Positions 36,497-45,162 of a DNA stretch of 64,000 nucleotides are shown here, piece by piece; position 1 is the first letter of the stretch; the number at the start of each line of letters is the position of its first letter. Source of the stretch: Bryobacter sp. (GTDB lineage Bacteria; Acidobacteriota; Terriglobia; Bryobacterales; Bryobacteraceae); assembly GCA_022843625.1 (NCBI GenBank), contig JALHNH010000020.1, positions 1 to 64,000 of the forward strand, written 5' to 3'. The position numbers and the translations under genes are program-made. The notes beneath the pieces are model-generated. The model did no database searches. It was not told the origin of the DNA and saw only the letters and a list, made by a program, of their open reading frames with translations.

Positions 36497-39049
36497 ATGG
36501 GATCGAGTGTTGATTCAAACACGATCGCCGGCTTTCATGAGGAAGCACGCGGGTATCTGCCTGGACTGGCGGAATGTCTGCGACGTCTTGGTGAAGCGCA
36601 GGCCGAGACGGAAGCGCTGGGAGAGATGCACCGGCTAGTGCATTTGATTCGCGGGGCGAGCAGTGTTGTGGGACTGGGGCAACTGGCTCAATTGAGCGAG
36701 GGGCTGGAAACTTATGTCGATGATCTGGCCGGTGGTGTTGTGGAGTGGGACGAGCAGACACTGGGGATTCTTGCCGAGGCAGTGGAAGGGATCCGGGTGA
36801 ATCTGGAGGAAGGACCGGTGGTGCGGACGGGGCCTGCGGAAGTATCGATAGCGGTTGATCCGGAGATTTTATCGGGCTTTCTGATTGAGGCTCAGGAGGC
36901 GCTGGAGATTGTAGCCGGGAAGCTGCGGCTGATTGAAGACAAAGGAGCGCTGCTTGAGATTCGGCGTGCAGTGCATACGCTTAAGGGTGCCGGTGCAATG
37001 GTGGGGTTGAGTGCTCTGAGTTCGGTGGCTCATCGGATGGAAGATGCGCTTGACGCTCTGTACGAGGGCCAGGCAATGCTCGATGCGGGGCTTGCGGGTT
37101 TGCTGGAAGACACAACAGATTTGTTGGTTCGGTTGGTGGAGGCGGGCGGAACAGACGTTTCAATTGAAGCCGGGATCCCCACACTGTTTTTGCGTTACCG
37201 CCCGGATGAGGTGATTGAGACGCGGGTGGTTGAGCCTTCGATGCCGGAGAGCGTGGAAGCTGGACAATATGTGCGGGTGCCGCTGGAGAAGGTAGACGAA
37301 CTGGTTCGAATGGTGAGCGAGTTGTTTGTGCATCGTTCCACGTTTGAGAGGACCCTGGGCAAGTTTGGGCATGAGGTTGGAGAGTTGTCGCTGTCGCTTG
37401 AGCGATTGCAGCGGTTGGGGACATCGTTCCAGGAAGAGCAGGTATTGGTTCAGGCTGGGGTGTCGACAGGCGGGGGGAGTGCAATTGCGACTGAGTTTGA
37501 TGCACTAGAATTTGATCGCTATACGCAGTTGCATACTCATTCGCGGGATCTGAATGAGACAGCGGCGGATTTGGGTGCTGCTGAGACACAGCTTCGGGTT
37601 TTGCAGGATGATTTTGATGGATTCCTGAGCGTTGAGAAGCAGTTGAGTTCACAAATTCAGGAACGGCTGATGCGATTCCGGATGGTGCCGATGTCGACGC
37701 TGGAGGCGCGGTTGCGGCGGACTGCTCGGATGGCGGCGGCGCAGTGCGGGAGGCTGGTTGAGCTTGTAATTGAGGGTGGCACGGTTGAGCTGGACAAGAC
37801 GTTGCTTGAGAAGATCAGCGGGCCGCTGGAGCATCTGCTGCGGAATGCGGTGGCGCATGGGATTGAGACGCCGGAAGAACGGCGGCGTTGCGGAAAGCCG
37901 GAGGCGGGGCGGATTGAGTTGAAGGTGGTGAATGAAGGGGCGCAGGTGGTGATGCGCCTGAGCGATGACGGGGGTGGGCTGCGGAAGTCGCGGATTCTTG
38001 CACGTGCGATGGAGACAGGGTTGATTGCGGGTGAGGAAGTGGATGAGGAGGAGATCTATGGGTTGCTGTTTCGACCGGGATTTTCGACGGCTGACGATGT
38101 GACAGAGTTGGCTGGCCGGGGCATTGGGCTGGATGTAGTGAAAAACAGCGTTGAGGACATGAAGGGGAGCCTGAATGTGGAGTCGGCGGAGGGACGAGGG
38201 ACGAGCTTTTCAATGCGCCTTCCGGTGACGCTGGCGATTACGAAAGTGTTGATGGTGGAGACACAGGGGCAAATGTTTGGGCTGCCGATTGCTTCGGTGC
38301 GTGAGGTGGCGCGGGTGGCGGCGGTGGACGTGGAACGCAGAGCGAATGGGGATCTGGTTCGGATTGGCGGTGGACTGGTAAGGTTGCTAGGGCTTGATGA
38401 GGTGCTTGGGTTGGCTGGTAGCGGGGAGGAGCCGGCGAGTATGCTGGTGGCGTTGGTGAAGAATGGAGATGATGACTTTGCGTTGGGCATGGAACGCATT
38501 GTGGAAGCGCGGGAAGTTGTGGTGAAGCCGCTCAGTGGATTGATTGGGAGAGCACCGCATCTGGTGGGTGCGGCGGCGTTGGGTGATGGGCGGATTGTGC
38601 CGATTTTGAATGCCGGAGCACTTGCGGATGGACGTGGGATGAAACGGAAAGCAGTGCGTGGTGTAGCCGTTGCACGCAAGAGTCTGGATGTGTTGATCGT
38701 CGACGACTCACTCAGCGTTAGGCGCGTGCTGGCGAGTTTGATGTCGAGACAGGGATGGAACCATGCGCAGGCCAAGGATGGCGTGGAGGCAATGGAGCAT
38801 CTGAGACGAGTGGGTGTGGTGCCGGATCTAATTTTGATGGACGTTGAAATGCCGCGGATGGATGGGTTTGAATTAACGGCGGCATTGCGTGCGGATTGGG
38901 CTTTCGAGCATGTGCCGATTGTGATGTTGACTTCGCGAGGTGGGGATAAACACCGGGCAAAGGCGTTTGCTGTTGGAGTAACTGAGTATCTGGTGAAGCC
39001 TTATCAGGAAGAGCAGCTTCTGGAGACGATTTTACGGCTGGTTGGGTAG
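36497..39049 (+). CDS. cheA: CheA-type hybrid histidine kinase (ChpA/PilL-like)
   Basis: 850 residues. Two HPt domains lie at the N-terminus: the first with His48 in LVHLIRGASS, the second with the His near 159 in AVHTLKGAGAMVGL. A dimerisation and HATPase domain follows (LEHLLRNAVAHGIETPEER, RGIGLDVVKNSVEDMKG), then a CheW-like domain, and a C-terminal receiver with VDDSLSVRRVL and phospho-acceptor LILMDVEMPRMDG, ending YLVKPYQEEQ. It phosphorylates the two response regulators encoded upstream. It is shorter than Pseudomonas ChpA, which has more Hpt modules. Its last 18 bases overlap the convergent GNAT gene. Confidence 0.93.
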   Translation: MGSSVDSNTIAGFHEEARGYLPGLAECLRRLGEAQAETEALGEMHRLVHLIRGASSVVGLGQLAQLSEGLETYVDDLAGGVVEWDEQTLGILAEAVEGIRVNLEEGPVVRTGPAEVSIAVDPEILSGFLIEAQEALEIVAGKLRLIEDKGALLEIRRAVHTLKGAGAMVGLSALSSVAHRMEDALDALYEGQAMLDAGLAGLLEDTTDLLVRLVEAGGTDVSIEAGIPTLFLRYRPDEVIETRVVEPSMPESVEAGQYVRVPLEKVDELVRMVSELFVHRSTFERTLGKFGHEVGELSLSLERLQRLGTSFQEEQVLVQAGVSTGGGSAIATEFDALEFDRYTQLHTHSRDLNETAADLGAAETQLRVLQDDFDGFLSVEKQLSSQIQERLMRFRMVPMSTLEARLRRTARMAAAQCGRLVELVIEGGTVELDKTLLEKISGPLEHLLRNAVAHGIETPEERRRCGKPEAGRIELKVVNEGAQVVMRLSDDGGGLRKSRILARAMETGLIAGEEVDEEEIYGLLFRPGFSTADDVTELAGRGIGLDVVKNSVEDMKGSLNVESAEGRGTSFSMRLPVTLAITKVLMVETQGQMFGLPIASVREVARVAAVDVERRANGDLVRIGGGLVRLLGLDEVLGLAGSGEEPASMLVALVKNGDDDFALGMERIVEAREVVVKPLSGLIGRAPHLVGAAALGDGRIVPILNAGALADGRGMKRKAVRGVAVARKSLDVLIVDDSLSVRRVLASLMSRQGWNHAQAKDGVEAMEHLRRVGVVPDLILMDVEMPRMDGFELTAALRADWAFEHVPIVMLTSRGGDKHRAKAFAVGVTEYLVKPYQEEQLLETILRLVG

Positions 39050-39580
39050 TTGTTTGTAGTAGATGCTGGTGGGTTCCAGAGTGGCTGTGTGGGTGGTGCG
39101 GGCGTAGTTGGGGATGGTGCCGGAGAGTTGGTAGCCGAGGGATTGGTAGAGAGGTTCGGCAGAACTGCCGGTTACTGTGTCGAGGGTGATGAGAGTACGA
39201 TTTTCGTCGATGGCAATGTGTTCGATGGCGGTCATGAGTGCGCGGGCGAGGCCCTGGCGGCGGTGTTCAGGATGGACGAGGAGCTTGGCAACCTCGGCGC
39301 GGTGCTGCTGGTTTGGTGGCATGTCGAGAATCAACTGAACCGAGGCGACGATGGTATTGGTTGCGGTATGACGGGCGATGAGGATGTGACGCTGGTAACT
39401 GTTGGCTTGGGGGAGGATTTTGGTGCGCCACCAGTCGAGGGAATCCTGGTGGGTGAAGGGAAGAATGAAGCTTACGCTGGCACCGTCGTGGACAGTCGCG
39501 TGGAGGAGGGTTGCGAGTTGGTGGAGATCGGTATCGAGAGTCCTGGTAGGTGGCCAGGACTCGATGATGTAACTTTGCAT
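39032..39580 (-). CDS. GNAT-family N-acetyltransferase
   Basis: 182 residues with the GNAT fold order: an N-terminal SFILPFTHQDSLDWWRTK strand-helix, the acetyl-CoA pyrophosphate loop VHPEHRRQGLARALM, and a C-terminal ITLDTVTGSSAEPLYQSLGY. It resembles aminoglycoside or small-amine acetyltransferases with the phrase AKLLVHPEHRRQG, but the acceptor is unknown. It follows the large secreted protein gene by 15 bases and so may share its transcript. Confidence 0.88.
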   Translation of the reverse strand: MQSYIIESWPPTRTLDTDLHQLATLLHATVHDGASVSFILPFTHQDSLDWWRTKILPQANSYQRHILIARHTATNTIVASVQLILDMPPNQQHRAEVAKLLVHPEHRRQGLARALMTAIEHIAIDENRTLITLDTVTGSSAEPLYQSLGYQLSGTIPNYARTTHTATLEPTSIYYKQLPNQP

Positions 39581-39595
39581 TCGACTTAGTCCAGC

Positions 39596-42061
39596 TTAAG
39601 GCAAAGCTGAGCAAGGGAGGGTGGCGGTGCGGATGGCGTTACCGCCGGTTTCGCTGTCGTCGGCCCAAAACGCGAGGCGTTGGCCGGCGGAGCATTGGCC
39701 GATGGTGAAGCCTTCGTTGTTGAGATTGGGCATTAGGGCGGGACGCTCGTAGCGGAGGGCGGGGCTGAACTTGTTGGTTGCATCGATGCGGAGGACGATC
39801 ATGCGACCGTCGCAGGTGTTGTCGCACACGGCCCAGAGGTCATTGAGGGTGAGGTCGAAGTGGAGGTCCATGACACCGGCGAGGCCGGTAGAGATGGTGG
39901 CGATGCGGGTGAAGGTGCCGTTGGTTTGATTGAGAGCGTAGGCGTAGATGGTGCCGTTGGCTTCGAGGCCGACAAAGAAGAGGCCAGTGCCGTGGTCTGG
40001 GTAGTCGGCGGGATTGTAGGCGCGGTTCTTGCTTTCGTCGATGAAGTTGCGGGAGGTGAGGTAGGAGTCAGGAACGAAGGTGATGCCTTCGAGGCCGACG
40101 TTGGGGCCGACCGGGGGAAGGTCTGCGGTAAGGTTCCATTCCATGTTGGCGGTGAGGGTTGCGCCGGGGGCGGCGGGATCGACTCGGAGGATGCTGTTGC
40201 GGCTGACGGAGTTGTTTGCGTTGTCTCGCTCGGTGGCTATATAGAGGAGGCCGTTGACGATGGTGACGCCTTCTGCGTCGGCGTCGCCGGTGCCAGTGGG
40301 ATAACGGAGGGCTTTGGTGGCGGACGGGTCTGGACGCCAGAGGCCAGCGTCGAGGCGGAGACGGAAGACGGAGCCGGGGCCGTTGCGGACGGCCCAGAGG
40401 GTGGAGTCTGGGGCGAAGGCGAGCCCACTGAGGTTGCCATTGAAGGTGGCAGGGGGATCTACGACTGAGATCTCGCGTGAGCCGGGCCAGGCGAGGAAGG
40501 AGACATCACCGGGGCAGGCGTTGACGGTGCCTTTGGTGGAGGAGCTGGTGTTGGTGAAAGCGCCGGTACCGTTGGGGCAGCGGCCGTAGGTGGAGGTGGC
40601 GTGGGTGGTCCAGGAGTAGGAATCGATCAGGGTGGAGGTGTTGTCGAAGAGGCGGGCGGTGTCGGCTGCATTGAGAGTAATTTGCTCGATTACGAGGTAG
40701 CCGCTGGCCGGGATGGTGGTGTTGGCAGGGATTGTGTGGGAGTTGGTGTCAGTGCTATTGCGGACGATGTAGCCGGAGACATCGACAGGTGAGGCTGAGG
40801 GGTTGATGAGCTCGACCCAGTCGCTGGGGGTGCCGCCGTCGGACTCGACTTCGTTGATGCGAATGGGGGAGCCGCAGTTGTTGGCGGTGCCTTTGGTGGA
40901 GGTTGAGTTGGGAGTGAGAGGACCTGTGCCGTTGGGGCAACGGCCATAGGTGATGGCGGCATGGGCGGTCCATTCATAGGAGTCGGCGAGAGTGCCGTCG
41001 GGACGGTAGAGACGGGCGGAATCGGCAGCGCCTAGACCGAAGTTGAAGTCTGCTTCTTCCAGAAGGAGATAGCCGCCCGGGGCAACGATGGCGGTGGCCG
41101 GGAGGGCGAAGGTGCGGGAGTTGTCGTTGTCTTTGAAGATGTAGCCGGCGAGGTTGATGGGCGTGGTGCCGACGTTGTAGAGTTCGACCCAGTCGCCGGG
41201 GGTGCCGCCGTTGGATTCGACTTCGTTGATGCGGATTGTGGTGGCGGCGGGGCAAGCGTCTGAGTTGGAGGTGGCGATGGTGACGGGGTTGCTAAGGATT
41301 GCGCCGGTGCGGACCTGGATCATCACCTGGCAGTTGAGGGCTGCGGTAGAGGGGAGAGTGAAGACGATCTGATCTAGGCCAGGATAGCCCTGGGAGCGGC
41401 CGGCGTAGAGGGGAGTGACTTCGGTGCCGTTTATGAGAACGCGGATTTGAGCGGCTGCGGTTTGGTCGCCGGAGGTGCCGCCGTTGTCTGAGGCTGTGTC
41501 TGGACCGAGGCCGGTGCCCCAGAGATCGATGCGCTCACCGGGGCGAGCGGGACGGGTGTCGAAGTCGCCGATGCGACCCTGATTGGTGTTGCGCTGGAGG
41601 ATGAATTTGCCGTCGAGGGTGGCCTGAACGGCGCCTGCACCGTCGCCAGAGACGGTGACGATGCCGGGCTTACGGGCGACTACGGCGGTGCGGAAGGGGG
41701 CCGAGACGGCAGTGCCGGTGGTGACGCGGAGATCGTAGGAGCCGGTGGGGACGGTTGAGGGCAGGACGGCGGCGAGTTGGTTGACGCCGGATTGGTTATA
41801 GGTGTAGACAAGGCGAGCGGAGATGGCTGGTGCGCCGCCGGTGGGAGTCAGTGAAATGCCGACGGTGTTGAGGGTGGTGGGATAGGAGGGGGCAGCGGCA
41901 GTGGCGAGGCCGGCTGGGCTGAGGTTGGTGCCTTTGACTACGAAGACGGAGCCTTGGGCGATGTTGGGAGTGTAGGCCGCACCGTCGAGGACTGCGTTGA
42001 CGACGGGCTGCGCGAAGGTGGTGAAGGCGGAGAGGATGAGGAGGAGTGAGGTGCGGAGCAT
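39596..42061 (-). CDS. secreted protein: TIGR03437-like domain, two lamin-tail domains, phytase-like propeller
   Basis: 821 residues with a signal peptide (MLRTSLLLILSAFTTFAQ). The first 250 residues are a TIGR03437-type region (VVNAVLDGAAYTPNIAQGSVFVVKGTNLSP). Two lamin-tail (LTD) domains follow, each opening IRINEVES(N/D)GGTP(G/S)DWVEL and closing with SYxWTxHAxxTYGRCPNGTG; they are clear duplicates. The C-terminal 330 residues resemble the esterase-like activity of phytase propeller (GLAFAPDSTLWAVRNG, DADAEGVTIVNGLLYIATE). The role may be extracellular binding plus phosphoester or ester hydrolysis; this is inference from domain class. Confidence 0.82.
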   Translation of the reverse strand: MLRTSLLLILSAFTTFAQPVVNAVLDGAAYTPNIAQGSVFVVKGTNLSPAGLATAAAPSYPTTLNTVGISLTPTGGAPAISARLVYTYNQSGVNQLAAVLPSTVPTGSYDLRVTTGTAVSAPFRTAVVARKPGIVTVSGDGAGAVQATLDGKFILQRNTNQGRIGDFDTRPARPGERIDLWGTGLGPDTASDNGGTSGDQTAAAQIRVLINGTEVTPLYAGRSQGYPGLDQIVFTLPSTAALNCQVMIQVRTGAILSNPVTIATSNSDACPAATTIRINEVESNGGTPGDWVELYNVGTTPINLAGYIFKDNDNSRTFALPATAIVAPGGYLLLEEADFNFGLGAADSARLYRPDGTLADSYEWTAHAAITYGRCPNGTGPLTPNSTSTKGTANNCGSPIRINEVESDGGTPSDWVELINPSASPVDVSGYIVRNSTDTNSHTIPANTTIPASGYLVIEQITLNAADTARLFDNTSTLIDSYSWTTHATSTYGRCPNGTGAFTNTSSSTKGTVNACPGDVSFLAWPGSREISVVDPPATFNGNLSGLAFAPDSTLWAVRNGPGSVFRLRLDAGLWRPDPSATKALRYPTGTGDADAEGVTIVNGLLYIATERDNANNSVSRNSILRVDPAAPGATLTANMEWNLTADLPPVGPNVGLEGITFVPDSYLTSRNFIDESKNRAYNPADYPDHGTGLFFVGLEANGTIYAYALNQTNGTFTRIATISTGLAGVMDLHFDLTLNDLWAVCDNTCDGRMIVLRIDATNKFSPALRYERPALMPNLNNEGFTIGQCSAGQRLAFWADDSETGGNAIRTATLPCSALP

Positions 42062-42191
42062 GGGATTGAGGTGAATGTAAGTAAGGGTGTCACGCGAATG
42101 TTAACTATAGATGAATTTCGGGATTCCGATTGATCAGGCAAATGGAGAAGTTAACAGTAGTGAAACACGGTGCAATTAAGCTGGTAATCTC

Positions 42192-43361
42192 ATGAGGCAA
42201 ATGATTTGGTTGGCGTTTGGCATTTTATTGACCTGGGCGGGGCTTGGGCAGGGACGGCCGGAGGAGCGATGGTGGAAGGGGAATTTGCATACGCATTCGT
42301 TCTGGTCGGATGGAGATGAGTTTCCGGAAATGGTGGCGGATTGGTATCGCGAGCATGGGTATCATTTTTTGACGCTGAGTGACCACAACGTGCTGAGTGT
42401 GGGCGAGAAGTGGATAAAAGTTGGCGGAGATGCGCTTTTGCGTTACGAGGCGAAGTTTGGGAAGGATTGGGTGGAGGCCCGGCGGGGAGAAGTGAGATTG
42501 AAGACGTTTGATGAGGTGAGGAGCCGGGTGGAGGAGCGGGACCGGTTTTTGATGATGCCATCGGAGGAGATCACCGGTCGCTCGGGGGACGGACGGGATA
42601 TTCATATGAATGCGACCAATCTCGGTGAAGTGTTGCCGGTGGAAGTGGGCGGGACGCTAGCGGATACGATTGTCCGGAATCAGCAGGCAGTGATGGCTTC
42701 GGCCAAGCGGACCGGGCGGCCGGTGATGTTTCATGTGAATCATCCGAACTATAAGTGGGGAGTGAGTGCGGACGCTCTGGCGGCAGTGGCGGACTTGCAG
42801 TTTGTCGAGATATGGAATGGTGTGGACAACGATAACGATCCGGGGGACGCGACACATATCAGTTCAGAGGCGATGTGGGACGTGGCGAATGCGTTGCGGA
42901 TGACGCAGTATGGACGGGGGCCCTTGTATGGACTGGCGACAGACGATGCGCATGACCATCAGCCCGGGAAGACACGGGCGATTCCGGGGAGGGCTTGGGT
43001 GATGGTAAAGGCACGTTTTTTGAGCACGGAGTCGTTGCTGAATGCGATGAGTTCCGGTGAGTTTTATGCGTCGAGTGGGGTAAGGCTGAAGGACGTTCGC
43101 TTTGATCGTGAGGCGCGGCGTCTGGATTTGGCTATAGAGGGAGTGGCTGGTGAGAAGTTTGTGACCAAGTTTGTGGGGGTGAAGAAGGGTGGGAAAGCGG
43201 GTGTTGTTCTGGCTGAGGTGGCAGGCACCAATCCGAGTTATGCGATGCGTGGGGATGAGTTGTATGTAAGGGCGGTGGTGAGTTCTTCGCTTACACCGGA
43301 GGTGCCTTCACAGGAAGATCCGTATCAGCGGGCCTGGACACAGCCGGTAGGTTGGAGATGA
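42192..43361 (+). CDS. secreted PHP-domain phosphoesterase-like protein
   Basis: 389 residues with a signal peptide (MIWLAFGILLTWAGLGQG). PHP metal motifs are visible: NLHTHSFWSDGD (HxH), TLSDHN, PSEEITG, FHVNHPNY, and the final ATDDAHDH. PHP domains are metal-dependent phosphoesterases (histidinol phosphatase, polymerase proofreading, CpdB-like). Its end overlaps the start of the MFS gene by ATGA, and phosphonate-type genes follow, so a role in freeing phosphorylated compounds for uptake is plausible but not shown. Confidence 0.82.
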   Translation: MRQMIWLAFGILLTWAGLGQGRPEERWWKGNLHTHSFWSDGDEFPEMVADWYREHGYHFLTLSDHNVLSVGEKWIKVGGDALLRYEAKFGKDWVEARRGEVRLKTFDEVRSRVEERDRFLMMPSEEITGRSGDGRDIHMNATNLGEVLPVEVGGTLADTIVRNQQAVMASAKRTGRPVMFHVNHPNYKWGVSADALAAVADLQFVEIWNGVDNDNDPGDATHISSEAMWDVANALRMTQYGRGPLYGLATDDAHDHQPGKTRAIPGRAWVMVKARFLSTESLLNAMSSGEFYASSGVRLKDVRFDREARRLDLAIEGVAGEKFVTKFVGVKKGGKAGVVLAEVAGTNPSYAMRGDELYVRAVVSSSLTPEVPSQEDPYQRAWTQPVGWR

Positions 43362-44563
43362 CGGACAGGTTTGCGGTTGCGCAGCAGCGGGTGCTGTGGG
43401 GGGTGATGGTTTGCTACCTGTTCTTTTATACGGGGCGGCAGAATCTTGGCTTTGCCGTGAAGGGAATGCGAGGGGAGCTGGGGTTCTCTGCGACCGATAT
43501 TGCCTGGTTGAATGCGGCGCTGTTGCTTGGATATGGACTGGGACAGGTGTTGAACGGGAACCTGTCGGATATGTTCAGCGCGAGGCGAATGGTGGCGGCT
43601 GGGGCTGTATTGTCTCTTTGTTTGAACTGGGGATTCAGCTTTGTGGGTTCGGCGGCTGCGGGGATGACGATCTGGTTTGCGAATGGGTTAGTGCAGTCTT
43701 CTGCTTCGCCGGCGCTGAGGCGGTTGATTGTGGACTGGTTTCCGCAGGCTGAACGTGGAAGGGCACTGGGGTATCACTTACTCACGGCGGGCTTTTCGAG
43801 TTCGTTGACTTATGCACTTTGTATCTGGACGCTGACTGGCTTTGACTGGCGGTGGGTGTTCCGGTTGCCGGTACTTACGATTCTGATTGGGACAGGATTG
43901 TTCCTGTGGCTGGTGAAGGATCATCCGCGGGATCTTGGGTTGCCGGAACTGCCTGCAGAGGAAGCGGAATTGGCGGCAGCGAAATCGGGTGAGACGCCGA
44001 TGGAGCGATACCGGATGGTGTTGCGGTGCAGGCCGTTTTTGTTGTGCTGTCTTTCGATTGGATTTGAGAGCATGGTGCGTTATGGGCTGTTGAGCTGGGT
44101 ACCTGTGCACTTTTTGAAGACATCGAATTTGTGGGTGACGCTTGGGTTGCCGATCGGCATGGCGCTGGGCGCGTTTAGTGCAGGTTTGTTGACGGACAAA
44201 TGGTTTGCGCACAGGCGGGCGTGGGTGGCGAGCGGGCTGATGGCCGGGGCGGCGGGAGCGACGTTTTTGTTGAGCCTGATGCCAACGGATTCGCCATTTG
44301 CGTTTGCATTGCTGGCCGTTGCGGGTTTTCTTGTGTATGCGCCGCAGGCTTCTTATTGGGCGCTGGGACCTATGCTGGTGGGGCGGGACCGGGCGGGTAC
44401 GTCAACCGGCATTATGGATGCGGTAGCTTATGCGTTTGCGGCGCTTGGGCAGGTGGCGATTGGATGGACGATTGATGCCACGGGATCGACGTTTCCGGTA
44501 TTTGTGCTGCTGGCGGTTGCTTGTGTGTTGGGGGCGATTGTGATCTTGCCGGTGAGGCGATGA
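43358..44563 (+). CDS. MFS transporter, GlpT/OPA-like organophosphate permease
   Basis: From ATG 43358 (MTDRFAVAQQRVLWGVMVCYLFFYTGRQNLG) the protein has 401 residues and about 12 hydrophobic helices. The segments TGRQNLGFAVKGMRGELGFSATD and GQVLNGNLSDMFSARRMV match the organophosphate:phosphate antiporter branch (GlpT, UhpT). Placed between a PHP phosphoesterase and a PhnZ-like oxygenase, it is a candidate importer for an organophosphonate or phosphate ester. The start overlaps the previous stop (ATGA). Confidence 0.85.
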   Translation: MTDRFAVAQQRVLWGVMVCYLFFYTGRQNLGFAVKGMRGELGFSATDIAWLNAALLLGYGLGQVLNGNLSDMFSARRMVAAGAVLSLCLNWGFSFVGSAAAGMTIWFANGLVQSSASPALRRLIVDWFPQAERGRALGYHLLTAGFSSSLTYALCIWTLTGFDWRWVFRLPVLTILIGTGLFLWLVKDHPRDLGLPELPAEEAELAAAKSGETPMERYRMVLRCRPFLLCCLSIGFESMVRYGLLSWVPVHFLKTSNLWVTLGLPIGMALGAFSAGLLTDKWFAHRRAWVASGLMAGAAGATFLLSLMPTDSPFAFALLAVAGFLVYAPQASYWALGPMLVGRDRAGTSTGIMDAVAYAFAALGQVAIGWTIDATGSTFPVFVLLAVACVLGAIVILPVRR

Positions 44564-44580
44564 TGGAAGAAAGGATGTTT

Positions 44581-45162
44581 ATGAGTCGTAACGTGGAATC
44601 GGTAGTTGAAGAAGTTTTTGAGCTTTTGACTCGCACAGGTGGCGAGCAGTATTTTGGCGAGGCAGTATCGAAGCTGGTACATGCGGAGCAGTGTGCGTGG
44701 TTTGCAGAGAAGGCTGGGGCGGATGTTGAGCTTGTGCTGGCTTCGCTGTTGCATGACATCGGGCATTTGCTGGAGCATGAGATGGCGGTGCGGGATGAGC
44801 GGGTGGGCGTTGTAAATCATGATGAGCTGGGAGAGATGTGGTTGCTCGAGCGCGGGTTTGGGCCCAGGCTGGCGAGGCTTGTGGGCGGTCACGTGGATGC
44901 CAAGCGCTATTTGACTGCGACGAATGTGGCTTATATGGAAAAGCTTTCTGATGCAAGTAAAGAGACGCTGGTTTTGCAGGGTGGGCCGATGGATGCGGCG
45001 GATGCAGCGGCTTTTGCCTCCCAGCCGGAGTTGAGGGATATATTGCGTTTGCGGAGCTGGGATGAGATGGCGAAAGACCCGGAGTTGCTGGTGCCCGATA
45101 TCGAGAGTTACCGGCGGCGGATGGTGGATTATCTGACTGGCTTAGGGTCGCTCGCCGTTTGA
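44581..45162 (+). CDS. PhnZ-like HD-domain mixed-valent diiron oxygenase
   Basis: From ATG 44581 (AAGG six bases upstream) the protein has 193 residues, close to PhnZ. The HD motif is LASLLHDIGHLLEH. At the N-terminus EQYFGEAVSKLVHAEQ puts Tyr and Glu at positions 24 and 27, the same numbers as the Tyr24/Glu27 lid pair described for PhnZ, which supports both the start and the family (PhnZ/TmpB/MIOX-type). PhnZ splits the C-P bond of 2-amino-1-hydroxyethylphosphonate to glycine and phosphate. No PhnY-type hydroxylase is in the window, so the actual substrate is open. In-frame ATGs at 44560 and 44563 are alternatives. It converges with phnX, overlapping 21 bases. Confidence 0.85.
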   Translation: MSRNVESVVEEVFELLTRTGGEQYFGEAVSKLVHAEQCAWFAEKAGADVELVLASLLHDIGHLLEHEMAVRDERVGVVNHDELGEMWLLERGFGPRLARLVGGHVDAKRYLTATNVAYMEKLSDASKETLVLQGGPMDAADAAAFASQPELRDILRLRSWDEMAKDPELLVPDIESYRRRMVDYLTGLGSLAV

